From positions 124,001 to 188,000 of the forward strand of contig JAQTMZ010000006.1 in the NCBI GenBank assembly GCA_028714075.1: 64,000 nucleotides of DNA, in the 5' to 3' direction. How positions within the stretch are numbered: position 1 is the stretch's first letter; the number at the start of each line of letters is the position of its first letter. The stretch is from Gallionella sp. GTDB taxonomy: Bacteria; Pseudomonadota; Gammaproteobacteria; Burkholderiales; Gallionellaceae. Of this stretch, positions 34,737 through 44,188 are shown in pieces. The translations under genes were made by a program, and so were the position numbers. The notes beneath the pieces are model-generated. The model saw only the letters and a program-made list of their open reading frames with translations, did no database searches and was not told the origin of the DNA.

Positions 34737-35642
34737 ATGGATATGTTCGTCATCGGATTAGGAATATTCGCGGTAATTCTGGCTTTTCAGTCGATCAAGA
34801 TCGTGCCTCACCAATCGGCATGGGTAATCGAACGGTTCGGCAAATACAACCGGACGCTGGAACCCGGCCTGAACATCGTCATCCCGTTCATGGATCGCGT
34901 CGCTTACCGCCACCGCCTCACCGAGTTCCCCATCGACATCGCCCCGCAGGTCTGCATCACGCGCGACAACACCCAGGTGCAGGTGGACGGCGTGCTGTAT
35001 TACCAGGTCACCGACGCCGCGCGCGCCAGCTACGGCACCTCGAATTATCTCGCCGCGATCACCATGCTCGCGCAAACCGCGTTGCGTTCGGAATGCGGCA
35101 AGCGCGACCTGGATAAATTGCTGGAAGACCGCGATGCGATCAACCGCACGGTGGTGTTCGCGCTCGACGAGGCAAGCCCGAACTGGGGCGTGAAAGTGCT
35201 GCGCTACGAGATCAAGGACATCACCCCACCGCAACAAGTGCTCGCCGCGATGCAAAAGCAGATTACCGCCGAGCGCGAGAAGCGCGCGCTGATCGCCCAG
35301 TCGGAAGGCAAGAAGCAGGAAGAAATCAACCTCGCCGAAGGCAAGATGACCGCCTCGATCCGCGAGTCGGAAGGCACCCGGCAGGCTGCCATCAACAATG
35401 CGCAAGGCGAAGCCGAAGCCCTGCTGCTGGTCGCCAACGCCACCGCCGAATCGATCAAGGTGGTCGCCAACGCGACACAAAACGAAGGCGGCCTCGTCGC
35501 CGTCAACCTCAAGGTGGCGGAGAAATTTGTCGAGGCCTTCGGCAACATCGCCAAGCAGGGCAACACCATGATCCTGCCCGGCAACGCCGCCGACATCGCC
35601 GCAATGGTCGCCACCGCGATGCAGGTAGTGAAAAAAAGCTGA
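34737..35642 (+). CDS. Stomatin/prohibitin-like (SPFH) membrane protein, QmcA type
   Basis: A 301-aa SPFH protein. It has one N-terminal membrane helix (MFVIGLGIFAVILAFQSI), the SPFH domain (VPHQSAWVIERFGKYNRTLEPGLNIVIPF, VQVDGVLYYQVTD, LDKLLEDRDAINRTV), then an alanine/glutamate-rich coiled coil (AEREKRALIAQSEGKKQEEINLAEGK). It forms an operon with NfeD. Such pairs organise membrane microdomains and quality control. Confidence 0.9.
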   Translation: MDMFVIGLGIFAVILAFQSIKIVPHQSAWVIERFGKYNRTLEPGLNIVIPFMDRVAYRHRLTEFPIDIAPQVCITRDNTQVQVDGVLYYQVTDAARASYGTSNYLAAITMLAQTALRSECGKRDLDKLLEDRDAINRTVVFALDEASPNWGVKVLRYEIKDITPPQQVLAAMQKQITAEREKRALIAQSEGKKQEEINLAEGKMTASIRESEGTRQAAINNAQGEAEALLLVANATAESIKVVANATQNEGGLVAVNLKVAEKFVEAFGNIAKQGNTMILPGNAADIAAMVATAMQVVKKS

Positions 35643-35750
35643 TAGCTTTAATTGCGAAGCCCGGCAAAGCTCAAGCTATTTGCTGGGTAATGGATGTTCA
35701 CCGATTCCGCAACCCATGCGCTCACTTCGCATCACCCAAAATATCTCACA

Positions 35751-37940
35751 TCAGGATTCCAGTACCCGCAATTCCGCATTCGTATAACGCAGCCGGCTCG
35801 CAAGCACGCTGGCGAGGCCCTCCATGAGGCCGAGGGCAAGCTTCTTGTGCTCTTCGGCCACTGCGTCAAAAGTCTTGCGCGAAAGCACATAAAGCTCGGT
35901 ATCGGAAAATGCCACCGCATCGGCGGAACGCGCATCGCCATCGAGAAAAGCCATTTCGCCAAAGAAAGACCCTTGCCCAAATGTGCCGAGATGGTGGCTC
36001 TGTTTTTCCGAGATCGGCAGCATGATGCGCACAGCTCCCTTGCGGATCAAGAAAAGCTCGTCACCGGTATCGCCACGCTTGAAGATTTTGTCGCCCGCCT
36101 TGCTGGAACGCTTTTCCATGCTTTGCTCCAGCGCGGCAAGCGTTTCCGCTTTGCGGCCCTTGAACAGCTCTATCTCGCTGAGAGCAAGCGCTTCTTGCTC
36201 GCCAAGTTCGCAGATTGAGTCCTTGAGAATGCGACCCTCAACCCACTCCAGCGCCTCGTCAAGTTCATCGAATACACGTGCCGCGCTCTTGTGGGGTGCC
36301 AGTCCGATCTGGTCAAAATACTGCTTCATATCTTGGCCCGACGGCAGGTTCGTCGGCAGATGGCTATAGATCAGGAAGCCGTTCTTGTCGGCCATCATGT
36401 CGCGAACCTGTTCGAGTAGATGTGCGGCGGTAACGTCGACGGATTGCACCCGGCGCATGTCGAGGATGACATAGTCCCGTGTCTTCAATTCCGGCTCCAG
36501 CGCAGTATAAAGCTGGTTGGTGGTGCCGAAGAACAGGCTGCCCTGAAGTTCGATGACAACGCCGCACCCGCCGCGCGCAACGAGAATTTCCATTTCCTCA
36601 TGGGTGCGCACCCGTTTCGAAAAAGTCTCGTTGCAACCAACCTTGTGGCGCACGACGGCGCCGCCGATTTGTTCGCGTACGAAGAGAAATATTGCCAGCA
36701 CAATGCCGACACCTGATGCCGCGATCAGGCTGACCGTCAGCGCCGTGGTGACAACGGCGGCGATGACAGCAAAGTCGAGTATCGTGGAGCGTTGCTTGAG
36801 AAACTGAAAGCTGTGGCGGTCGATCATGCGCACACCAATAACCATCAGGATTGCGGCAAGCGCCGCTACCGGCACCCAGGAGATCATTGCACCAAGCACC
36901 AGAAACGCGACCAACGCCAGTACGCCCTCAAAGACCCCCGAATAGCGGCTCACCGCGCCGCTGGAAATATTGACCAGCGTCGCGCCCATCGTTCCGGCGC
37001 CGGGGATGCCACCAATCACGGCGGAAGCTACATTCCCAATGCCTTGGCCGATCAGCTCGCGGTTTGATTTGTGGCGCGAGCGCGTCAATGCATCAAGCAC
37101 CACACAAGTCTTCAGCGTGTCGATGGAAAGCAGCACGGCCAGCGTCAGCGCGGGGACTGCAACAAGCTTGATCTGCTCGAGGCCGATTCCGCCCATGGCG
37201 TACCAGCGCCCCGCCATGGCATCGGTAAAACTGCCGCCACCGCCGAGCGACCCGACAACGAACTTATTACCTTCCAGCGTGAGCAGTGCCGGGTCCGCCA
37301 ACCCCAAGCCAAAATAGGCGAGCACGCCCGCCAATAACCCGAGAATCGCCGCCGGCACCAGCTTGGTGATGCGCGGCGCGCCCAGCATCACGGCGATAGT
37401 CACCGCACCGACGACCATGCCCTGCCATTGCCACGCCGCAGGTGAAGCGAGCGACTCCCAGAAGTGCATCTCCTTGGGGGCACCGAGGAATTTGGGTACC
37501 TGCCCGGCGATGATGTAAAGGCCGACGCCCGACAGGTAGCCGCTGACCACCGGATAAGGCATGTATTCGATCAGCCGCCCGAGTCGCACCGTGCCGAAAA
37601 ATATCTGCAACAGCCCCGCCATCAGCCCCAGCACCGAGAGCATCAGAATCACCGTCGGCAGGTCGCCGCCATTGTGCATGGACTCGAGCGCAAACGCCGC
37701 CAGCACCGCCGCTGCAGGGGCGCACGGGGCAGTGATGAGCCGGTTAGTGCCGCCCAGCACCGGGGCAATAAGGCCGAGCGCGGTCACACCGAGGATGCCG
37801 GCCAATGCGCCCTGCGCCGCATAGGAAGCGCCCAGCGGGGAATAGATGGTGACGCCGAAGGCAATGGCCGAGGGGAGAGCCACAAGCATCGCGGCAAGAC
37901 CACCCCAAAAATCTCCCGCTTCAGGTTTAGGCAGCTTCAT
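35751..37940 (-). CDS. SulP anion transporter with STAS and cNMP-binding domains
   Basis: A 729-aa protein. Residues ~1-410 are a SulP transporter with 10 or more helices (AGDFWGGLAAMLVALPSAIAFG, YPVVSGYLSGVGLYIIAG, ELIGQGIGNVASAVIGGIPGAGTMGATLVN). About 445-560 is a STAS domain (VVIELQGSLFFGTTNQLY, VILDMRRVQSVDVTAAHLL). About 600-720 is a cyclic-nucleotide-binding-like domain (GDTGDELFLIRKGAVRIML, GSFFGEMAFLDGDARSA). It probably takes up sulfate or bicarbonate under intracellular signal control; the substrate is not determinable here. It converges with the stomatin gene. Confidence 0.9.
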   Translation of the reverse strand: MKLPKPEAGDFWGGLAAMLVALPSAIAFGVTIYSPLGASYAAQGALAGILGVTALGLIAPVLGGTNRLITAPCAPAAAVLAAFALESMHNGGDLPTVILMLSVLGLMAGLLQIFFGTVRLGRLIEYMPYPVVSGYLSGVGLYIIAGQVPKFLGAPKEMHFWESLASPAAWQWQGMVVGAVTIAVMLGAPRITKLVPAAILGLLAGVLAYFGLGLADPALLTLEGNKFVVGSLGGGGSFTDAMAGRWYAMGGIGLEQIKLVAVPALTLAVLLSIDTLKTCVVLDALTRSRHKSNRELIGQGIGNVASAVIGGIPGAGTMGATLVNISSGAVSRYSGVFEGVLALVAFLVLGAMISWVPVAALAAILMVIGVRMIDRHSFQFLKQRSTILDFAVIAAVVTTALTVSLIAASGVGIVLAIFLFVREQIGGAVVRHKVGCNETFSKRVRTHEEMEILVARGGCGVVIELQGSLFFGTTNQLYTALEPELKTRDYVILDMRRVQSVDVTAAHLLEQVRDMMADKNGFLIYSHLPTNLPSGQDMKQYFDQIGLAPHKSAARVFDELDEALEWVEGRILKDSICELGEQEALALSEIELFKGRKAETLAALEQSMEKRSSKAGDKIFKRGDTGDELFLIRKGAVRIMLPISEKQSHHLGTFGQGSFFGEMAFLDGDARSADAVAFSDTELYVLSRKTFDAVAEEHKKLALGLMEGLASVLASRLRYTNAELRVLES

Positions 37941-38379
37941 GGTTCGCGCTCCCGATTTATAAATTTATCCTGATTCGCAATAGAAACAGGAATAACTCAC
38001 ATTCTCTTTCGAAGAATACCTCAAACGTGATTCCATATCCCAATATTATTTGGCGTTGGGAACCCGGTTAATCTACCACCAACTGCACTCGAATGGCCAG
38101 ATCGGAGAGCCCTCATTTAAAACTGCCACGGCTCGGCCGTTCAAGTGTGTTGAAGGTTATCTCTTTGAACCAGCGTTACCGACTATCTGAAAAATCAACC
38201 GTTCGTCCTGCCGGCTTGCCAGTCATCCAGAAGCCTGTCCACCTGTCTCATAGTAATTGCCCCCATCGGGGTCACTCAATAAACTGCACTCACTTGGCAA
38301 GCTTATCGAAAGATAAGAACGCAAAGTCACCGGCCCAAGGAAACTCGGGCAGTGTTTGAAATACGGAAGGAGCGCAATC
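37941..38379. other. Intergenic region
   Basis: About 440 bp between divergent genes. I see no gene; the open frames are short and lack ribosome sites. It should contain the promoter of the SulP gene on the minus strand and that of the small exported protein on the plus strand. Confidence 0.5.
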
Positions 38380-38832
38380 ATGTCTAACTTCATTTCTGGT
38401 TCTGGTTTTATTCAAGCGGCCATGCTTCGCATATGCGTCGGGTTGATATTCGTTGGGCTGGCTGTTGCGGCGCATACGGCACAGTCCGAGGAAAGCCCTT
38501 TTGCGCCGGGTTTGGATATATTAACGATTCAGCCGGTGCGCGCTAGCGCTGACCGGTTGCTCCCGTACCACCTCAATGCGAGTATCACGCTTACCCGCTC
38601 CGCAGAAGCCGCACCAGCAGGTTCAGGATTCGGTAACACGCCACAGTTCCACATCGTCGCCGAGCCGAAAAAAGAAGCCGTCTGGTCAACAAACGCACGT
38701 TGGCAAATCGCTCCCGACAGCGACCGCATTTCATTGTCGCCTGTCCTGCGTTTCGAATCGAAAGAAGGGCGGTTCGAGATCAAACCGCGGCGTCATTCGG
38801 TTTGGTTCGGGTGGCGCAAAACGTTCCCTTGA
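38380..38832 (+). CDS. Exported hypothetical protein
   Basis: 150 aa starting at the ATG at 38380, preceded by GGAAGGAGCG. Residues ~15-36 form a signal peptide (MLRICVGLIFVGLAVAAHTAQS). The mature part has beta-type sequence (FHIVAEPKKEAVW, DRISLSPVLRFESKEGRFEIKPRR) and ends basic and aromatic (SVWFGWRKTFP). I do not recognise a family. A strong shared terminator follows. Confidence 0.6.
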   Translation: MSNFISGSGFIQAAMLRICVGLIFVGLAVAAHTAQSEESPFAPGLDILTIQPVRASADRLLPYHLNASITLTRSAEAAPAGSGFGNTPQFHIVAEPKKEAVWSTNARWQIAPDSDRISLSPVLRFESKEGRFEIKPRRHSVWFGWRKTFP

Positions 38833-38865
38833 TTGTCGCGCGCCAAAGTTTGGCCAAGATTTATC

Positions 38866-38892
38866 GGGAGCCTCTAAAAATTCGAGGCTCCC
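38866..38892. terminator. Strong bidirectional terminator
   Basis: Perfect 9-bp stem GGGAGCCTC/GAGGCTCCC with a TAAAAATTC loop, T-rich on the plus-strand side (TTAATTT). It abuts the stop of the convergent minus-strand gene at 38893, so it serves both genes. Confidence 0.8.
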
Positions 38893-39690
38893 TTAATTTC
38901 GTCCGCATTTCATGGTGACCGCTGCTACGCGGTGGAAGCGGCCGATTCCAGACGCGATTTCACCTGGCGGCGCAATGTCCCAACGCCATTGCGCCAAAGC
39001 CTGATGTTCAAAATCGAGTATCGCCGCAAAATCGGCATGCTCAATAACCTCGCCGTTCTGTTCATAAGTCGTTTGCTCCATGTCAGCCAGCAGACAGGCG
39101 GGCGCAGCGAAGGCAGCAAGATAGTCCAGGTGTTGCCGCATCAGTTGCGTGCTCCATTCTTCCAGCAGCACCTCGTCAATTCCGGGAAAACGCTTTCGCA
39201 GCCAGTCCAGCGGCAACAGGGGCAACTGGGAAAGCAGATTGACCGAGGCCACCCAATCGACGGCTGGATTGTCGAGAAAGCTTGCCGGCGGCGGCAAATT
39301 CAGGTTGTTTGGCGACAAGGCTTCCATCTGTTCCAGAAACCCGGTGATATCGCAAGAAAGGCAGCGCACGTTGGCATAACGGCGAGCCGCGCGCCGCACT
39401 TCGGGCAAATGGATGAGATCGACCAGCCACACGTTTTCAAAGCGAGTTGCCAGTTCTGACAGCGGTATATCCAGCAGCAAGCCGGAGCCGAATACCAGTG
39501 CAGTACGGAAGTCGCTGCATGCGTGCAACGATTCGAGCAATGCCGCCTGACTGCTTTCCAGATGCGGTTGCCACGCTGTCTTGCAGCGCCGATAACGCGA
39601 GCGGATAGCGATGCTTTCGCGGAGATAGCCGAGCTTGCGGACAAGCGGCGGGCAAGCGGTAGTCAGGTGGGTGAACCACTCGGTCAACAT
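38893..39690 (-). CDS. Hypothetical protein, methyltransferase-like fold
   Basis: A 265-aa protein. The central ALVFGSGLLLDIPLSELATRFENVWLVDLIHL followed by RYANVRCLSCDITGF resembles the SAM-binding strands of class I methyltransferases (a GxG glycine loop, then an acidic end of beta-2). VDWVASVNLLSQLPLLPL fits strand 4. There is no clear substrate motif. Annotation as a methyltransferase is inference. The gene stands alone on the minus strand, followed by the shared terminator. Confidence 0.65.
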   Translation of the reverse strand: MLTEWFTHLTTACPPLVRKLGYLRESIAIRSRYRRCKTAWQPHLESSQAALLESLHACSDFRTALVFGSGLLLDIPLSELATRFENVWLVDLIHLPEVRRAARRYANVRCLSCDITGFLEQMEALSPNNLNLPPPASFLDNPAVDWVASVNLLSQLPLLPLDWLRKRFPGIDEVLLEEWSTQLMRQHLDYLAAFAAPACLLADMEQTTYEQNGEVIEHADFAAILDFEHQALAQWRWDIAPPGEIASGIGRFHRVAAVTMKCGRN

Positions 39691-39760
39691 GGCGTGTTCG
39701 TCATCATGGGCGGCATATTTGTCATGCCTGTTAGTTCAGGAACGCCTTTTCCCGGCAAAG

Positions 39761-40114
39761 CTAGCCAAACAGCATCCGCTGTATCGGTTCTTTCCCGTTT
39801 CTCAGCAACCTGTCGAGGGCAGCTTGCGCCTTGTCTGTGATGCCTTTTCGTTTGCCCATTTCGATTAGTTTGTCCAACGCGCGCTCATACTGATAATCGG
39901 CTTCCCGCCAGTCTGCTGCGATATCCCTGGTCGCATGCTTGGTCAACTTCAGCATTCCTGACTTCACTTGTACCAAATACGCGCATGTCCTACCTTTTTT
40001 TGCCACGATAGCAATGTGACGGTGGCGATCCATCAATACCTGACCGCAGGTTATATTTATGAATGCGGATGAAAGAAAATCCATGGTATGAAAATCAACT
40101 GGGTCTTTGGCCAT
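39761..40114 (-). CDS. Hypothetical protein
   Basis: 117 aa from the ATG at 40114 (MAKDPVDFHTMDFLSS); a later ATG at 40084 is also possible, and neither has a clear ribosome site. The middle is beta-like (RHIAIVAKKGRTCAYLVQVKSG). The C-terminal half is helical and charged (ADYQYERALDKLIEMGKRKGITDKAQAALDRLLRNG). I do not recognise it. It lies 71 bp upstream of the methyltransferase-like gene on the same strand. Confidence 0.55.
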   Translation of the reverse strand: MAKDPVDFHTMDFLSSAFINITCGQVLMDRHRHIAIVAKKGRTCAYLVQVKSGMLKLTKHATRDIAADWREADYQYERALDKLIEMGKRKGITDKAQAALDRLLRNGKEPIQRMLFG

Positions 40115-40416
40115 CGCAATTATTGTGTGAATGCGCAATGGTGTTTGTTATCGGCATATTTTTCACAAAATTGATACTGACTTGGCTGTTACGGATAAAG
40201 AATTACCGGCGGTTGGCACTATTTTCCCTCATGCCAACCGCTGGATTGCAACTCGCCTTTTGAATGAACTAATATTTCAATAAATCGTCTAATTTTTTAC
40301 AAAATTACGTGCGCTACTCAATGTATAGACTAATCAAAGCAGTTGGAGTATCTTGATAAGCGGATAACCGACCAACTCTTTGAAAGCAATATGTAAATTC
40401 AAAAGGAGAGGCCGAA

Positions 40417-40788
40417 ATGCCCATCCAGAATTTGAGTGTTGTGGCACAAACCAGTGAGATCGCCGGTAACAGTGCGCTCGGGATCGTCACTAGCGCAAAG
40501 TCCGTGTCTACTGGCTCTGTGTCGGCCAAATTGCCGCCAGCTGCCGCAAAACAGCCGCCATCTATTGTCCAGTTGCAAAGGTTGATCGAGAGCATGAACA
40601 AGACCATGCAGCAAAACAACAGCAGCTTGGAATTCAGCGTGGACGGCAACTCTGAAAGAGTTCTGGTCCAGCTGATCGATACGTCAACGGGCGAGGTGAT
40701 CCGCCAGATACCTTCGAAAGAAATACTGGCGATCGCACAATCGATAGAGCAAATGCAGCAGGGGTTGCTGTTGAATAAACAAGCTTAG
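40417..40788 (+). CDS. flaG: FlaG-family flagellar protein
   Basis: A 123-aa FlaG protein. The variable N-terminus is followed by the conserved C-terminal domain NNSSLEFSVDGNSERVLVQLIDTSTGEVIRQIPSKEILAIAQSIEQMQQGLLLN. FlaG affects filament length in polar flagellates. It starts after AAAGGAGAGG. A GCGGATAA element at 40360 resembles a sigma-28 -10 but has no matching -35 at the right distance. It lies upstream of flagellin, the reverse of the more common fliC-flaG order. Confidence 0.88.
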   Translation: MPIQNLSVVAQTSEIAGNSALGIVTSAKSVSTGSVSAKLPPAAAKQPPSIVQLQRLIESMNKTMQQNNSSLEFSVDGNSERVLVQLIDTSTGEVIRQIPSKEILAIAQSIEQMQQGLLLNKQA

Positions 40789-40872
40789 AACTATCCTGAT
40801 TTAATGGTATCTAATGTAAATGTTATTAGAACCGCAAAAATTTTCATTTAAATATTACTGGAGGATGTTTCC

Positions 40873-41667
40873 ATGGTTAACCAACTCTCTCTCAACAATC
40901 TGAACAACGCGCAAAACGCGCAGTTCACGACATTGCAGCGTTTGGGTTCGGGGTCGCGTATCAATTCGGCGAAAGATGACGCTGCCGGGTTGGCTATCGC
41001 CGTTACCATGGCATCGCAGTTAAGCGGCAATAACCAAGCCATGAGAAACGTTAACGATGGGCTGTCTCTTACCGATACGGCAGGCGGCGCTTTGAGCCAG
41101 ATATCCGATTCCCTGCAACGTATGCGTGAACTCACCGTTCAGGCAGCCAATGGGACAAACAGCGCCAGCGATGTGCAGGCAATCCAGGGTGAAATAAGCC
41201 AACTTGCGCAGGGTATTGACCAGATCGCCGGCAGCACACAATTCAACGGGCAAAATCTTCTCAACGGCACTTTCAGCGGACAAGTTCAGACAGGCGCAAA
41301 TCCGGGAGATACCCAGACACTGAGCTTGGGTAATGCTTCCAGCCAGGGTTTGGGCATTTCCAATATCGACGTCACCAACCAGGCGAGTGCGACCAATGCG
41401 CTCAACCTGCTGGATAACGCCATAAACAGCATAGGCACGCAGCAGTCCACTATCGGAGCATCCCAGGCAGCACTAAATTCCACATTAGCCAACTTGAGCA
41501 ACACCTATGAAAATATTGCTGCCGCCAAGAGCCGCATCAGCGATACCAACTACGCTCAAGAATCGTCCAACCTGGCACAAAACAACGTGCAGACGCAAGC
41601 ATCGCTAAAAGCCCTGTCAATCTACAATTCAATGCAGAAAAACATATTAGATTTGATAAAACTGTAG
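40873..41667 (+). CDS. fliC: Flagellin
   Basis: 264 aa, a compact flagellin with conserved D0/D1 ends and almost no variable centre. N-terminal LNNLNNAQNAQFTTLQRLGSGSRINSAKDDAAGLAIAVTMASQ and C-terminal YENIAAAKSRISDTNYAQESSNLAQNNVQTQASLKALSIYNSMQKNILDLI are diagnostic. The start follows ACTGGAGGATG. It lies 84 bp after flaG. No chaperone, cap or other flagellar genes are next to it. Confidence 0.92.
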   Translation: MVNQLSLNNLNNAQNAQFTTLQRLGSGSRINSAKDDAAGLAIAVTMASQLSGNNQAMRNVNDGLSLTDTAGGALSQISDSLQRMRELTVQAANGTNSASDVQAIQGEISQLAQGIDQIAGSTQFNGQNLLNGTFSGQVQTGANPGDTQTLSLGNASSQGLGISNIDVTNQASATNALNLLDNAINSIGTQQSTIGASQAALNSTLANLSNTYENIAAAKSRISDTNYAQESSNLAQNNVQTQASLKALSIYNSMQKNILDLIKL

Positions 41668-41824
41668 GCGCATCCGTTTCATAGCCAATTTCTCGGCAGG
41701 CAAGATGCCGCTCTGCCTACCACACTGCTCTGCCGCATATCAAAGCCACTTTGCAAACTCGATGTATTATCGTCTCGACTGAGAGTGCACTATAATATTT
41801 TCTCCACGGTTAAAAGGTTCCGTT

Positions 41825-42760
41825 ATGTGCAAGATGGGCGTATACATTAAACGGATATGTGCCGCACTGATACTTGCCCTGTGGCCGATGCTGGGCCATG
41901 CGGAAGAGGATGATTTTTCTGATCTGGCTGCCGATCCGCCCCAGGTGCGTGCACTGCTAGCAAAAGCCGTGACACTGGAGCTTGCTGTGCGCAACTCACA
42001 GGAAATGTGGAATGCGGCCGTGCTGTACTGCGAGGCTTCGCGGCACGGCAGCATTGAAGCCCAGTACCGGCTGGGAATGCTCTATGCCTTTGGCAGGGGC
42101 GTGCCGGAAAACCGCGCATTTGCAGCCGCCCTGTTTTCGCAGGCGGCTCATCAGGGACATGCCCAGGCACGGGATATGCTGGAAACCGTTCAGCTTCACA
42201 CTTCGGAATTACCGGCCTGCATGAATGACCCATCGGCGTTGCCCGAGCGTCCCAAAGCCGAAATAATTCCGGAATACGCCAATGCCGATATAGATCAGTG
42301 CATCGCGTCGCTGCCAAAAAGCAAAAGGTGGCTGGTGGATCTCGTTGGCACGCTGGCGCGCTGGTACTCGATTGACCCCAGGCTGGTATTGTCCATTATC
42401 AGCACCGAGTCCAATTTCAATGTCGGGGCAAAGTCAAACAAAGAAGCGCAGGGCCTGATGCAGCTGATTCCCGCTACCGCCGAGCGGTTTAATGTGCGCA
42501 ATGCTTATGATGCCACCCAGAACATCAAAGGCGGGCTGAAATATATACGCTGGCTGCTTTCCTACTATCGCGGTGATGTGGTGTTGGCGGTGGCGGCCTA
42601 CAATGCCGGAGAAAAAAATGTAAACCGCCATAAGGGCGTGCCGCCATTTAAAGAAACGCGTAATTATGTCCGCAAGGTAATGGGGTTGTACAAGCACACC
42701 ACCCACACCTATGACGAGCTCTTGACCCAGGCTTCGCCGCTGATTGTCCGGCAGAACTAA
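41825..42760 (+). CDS. Sel1-repeat lytic transglycosylase
   Basis: A 311-aa exported protein. The signal peptide ends near GHA|EED. One or two Sel1 repeats (~75-120: IEAQYRLGMLYAFGRGVPENRAFAAALFSQAAHQGHAQA) precede an SLT domain (~175-290), with the catalytic glutamate in SIISTESNFNVGAKSNKEAQGLMQLIPATA and the conserved VAAYNAGEKNV. It cleaves peptidoglycan glycan strands. A Sel1-SLT fusion may give partner binding. It lies after flagellin and may help flagellar assembly through the wall (inference). Confidence 0.88.
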   Translation: MCKMGVYIKRICAALILALWPMLGHAEEDDFSDLAADPPQVRALLAKAVTLELAVRNSQEMWNAAVLYCEASRHGSIEAQYRLGMLYAFGRGVPENRAFAAALFSQAAHQGHAQARDMLETVQLHTSELPACMNDPSALPERPKAEIIPEYANADIDQCIASLPKSKRWLVDLVGTLARWYSIDPRLVLSIISTESNFNVGAKSNKEAQGLMQLIPATAERFNVRNAYDATQNIKGGLKYIRWLLSYYRGDVVLAVAAYNAGEKNVNRHKGVPPFKETRNYVRKVMGLYKHTTHTYDELLTQASPLIVRQN

Positions 42761-42852
42761 AACAGCAGCCGTCATTTTTCATTTGCTCAGTGACCGCCCT
42801 CTGACTGCCGGGTATAAATTAAACCTTGACGCCAGACAGGATTCGAAAAATC

Positions 42853-43938
42853 ATGGATGTGAAAGAACCGATATTGCTGCACGAGCATCTGGTTGATCAG
42901 GAATGGTTCAATGCGCTGCTGGATTCTTCGCTCGACTGCATCATCGCTATCGACCATGACGGCATCGTCGTCGAATACAACCACGCCGCCGAAACTGTAT
43001 TCGGCTACCCGGCAGCGGAAGCCATCGGCCAACGCCTGGATGAACTGATTATTCCCGAACGCTACCGCAACCGGCATCGCGAGGCACTGGCACACTACCT
43101 GAAAACCGGTAAAGGCAATGTCATCGGTCGGCGGGTTGAAGTGCATGGGCAAACCAAAGGTGGCCAAGAAATCCCCATCGAACTTACCGTGCTGCCGATT
43201 CATCCCGGCCGCAGCCCTTATTTTACCGCCTACCTGCGCGACATCTCGGAGCGAAAAGCGGCCGAGGGAAAAATCCGCGAATATTCCATCAAGCTGAAAG
43301 CGAGCCTGATCGAGACCATCAACTCGGTATCCGCAACCATTGAATTGCGCGACCCCTACACCGCCGGACATCAGCGGCGCGTGGCCGCCCTCGCTTATGC
43401 CATCGGCCGCGAACTGGGGCTTGATGAACAACGCCTTGAAGGTCTCTATTTCGGCGGCATGGTGCATGACATCGGAAAAATCGTGGTATCGACGGAAACA
43501 CTGACGAATAGCGGTCACCTCGGCACCGATGCATGGACAACCATTCGCCTGCATCCGGCTGCGGGCTACAAGATTGTAAAGTCCGTGCATTTCCCCTGGC
43601 CGATTGCAACCATGATTCTGCAGCACCATGAGAAGCTTGATGGCTCAGGGTATCCGAACGGCCTCATGGACGACGACATCATTCTCGAAGCGCGCATCAT
43701 CACCGTCGCGGATGTCGTAGAAGCCATCCGGTCGGCTCGCCCCTACCGCGACGCCAAGGGCATCACGGCAGCTATTGATGAAATCAACCAGTGGTCCGGC
43801 ATCAAATATGATGCGGACGTGGTCGCCGCGTGCCGCCGCCTCATCGTCGAACAAAACTTCGACATTGACGACAACGAATACACCAGCACGGATTTCGCCG
43901 AACTGTCCTTCATGAAAGTGGAAAAAGCGCTGGGCTGA
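42853..43938 (+). CDS. PAS - HD-GYP cyclic-di-GMP phosphodiesterase
   Basis: 361 aa from the ATG at 42853. Residues ~15-140 are a PAS domain (SLDCIIAIDHDGIVVEYNHAAETVFGYP, then YLRDISERKAAEGK). About 155-330 is an HD-GYP domain with both signature motifs intact: GGMVHDIGKIVV and HHEKLDGSGYPNGL, plus DPYTAGHQRRVAALAYAIG at the start. It should hydrolyse c-di-GMP, with activity tuned by the PAS ligand. It has no membrane segment. A start at the upstream TTG (42826) is unlikely. Confidence 0.9.
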   Translation: MDVKEPILLHEHLVDQEWFNALLDSSLDCIIAIDHDGIVVEYNHAAETVFGYPAAEAIGQRLDELIIPERYRNRHREALAHYLKTGKGNVIGRRVEVHGQTKGGQEIPIELTVLPIHPGRSPYFTAYLRDISERKAAEGKIREYSIKLKASLIETINSVSATIELRDPYTAGHQRRVAALAYAIGRELGLDEQRLEGLYFGGMVHDIGKIVVSTETLTNSGHLGTDAWTTIRLHPAAGYKIVKSVHFPWPIATMILQHHEKLDGSGYPNGLMDDDIILEARIITVADVVEAIRSARPYRDAKGITAAIDEINQWSGIKYDADVVAACRRLIVEQNFDIDDNEYTSTDFAELSFMKVEKALG

Positions 43939-44094
43939 AATATAGCTAAAGAATCTGTGGTTCGAGCTCTGAATGTCGGCTTACGGGCGATGATTTCAGT
44001 TGTTTGAAGGGCGCATAGGTGCTGCCAGAAGGAGACATTCTTTTTTGCCCGTACTATCATGCATACGCGGACAGATAAATTCTGAGGGGAGTTA

Positions 44095-44166
44095 ATGAAT
44101 CAATTAGCTAATGAAAATATGTGTGCTCAATTATTGTTAATAATACTGACCGGTGTATCCGTCTAA
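44095..44166 (+). CDS. Possible 23-aa leader or small peptide
   Basis: A short open frame with an unusually good ribosome site (GAGGGGA five bases before the ATG) encodes MNQLANENMCAQLLLIILTGVSV, hydrophobic in its second half. It ends 22 bp before the glycosylase gene. It could be a real small protein, a translational leader, or chance. Confidence 0.3.
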   Translation: MNQLANENMCAQLLLIILTGVSV

Positions 44167-44188
44167 TTATAGTTGGGCGTCATAGGAC

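Noticed and set aside
40334-40367. Sigma-28 promoter for flaG (TCAAAG ... GCGGATAA)
   Set aside because: The spacing between the -35-like and -10-like parts is about six bases too long; only the -10-like element is reasonable.
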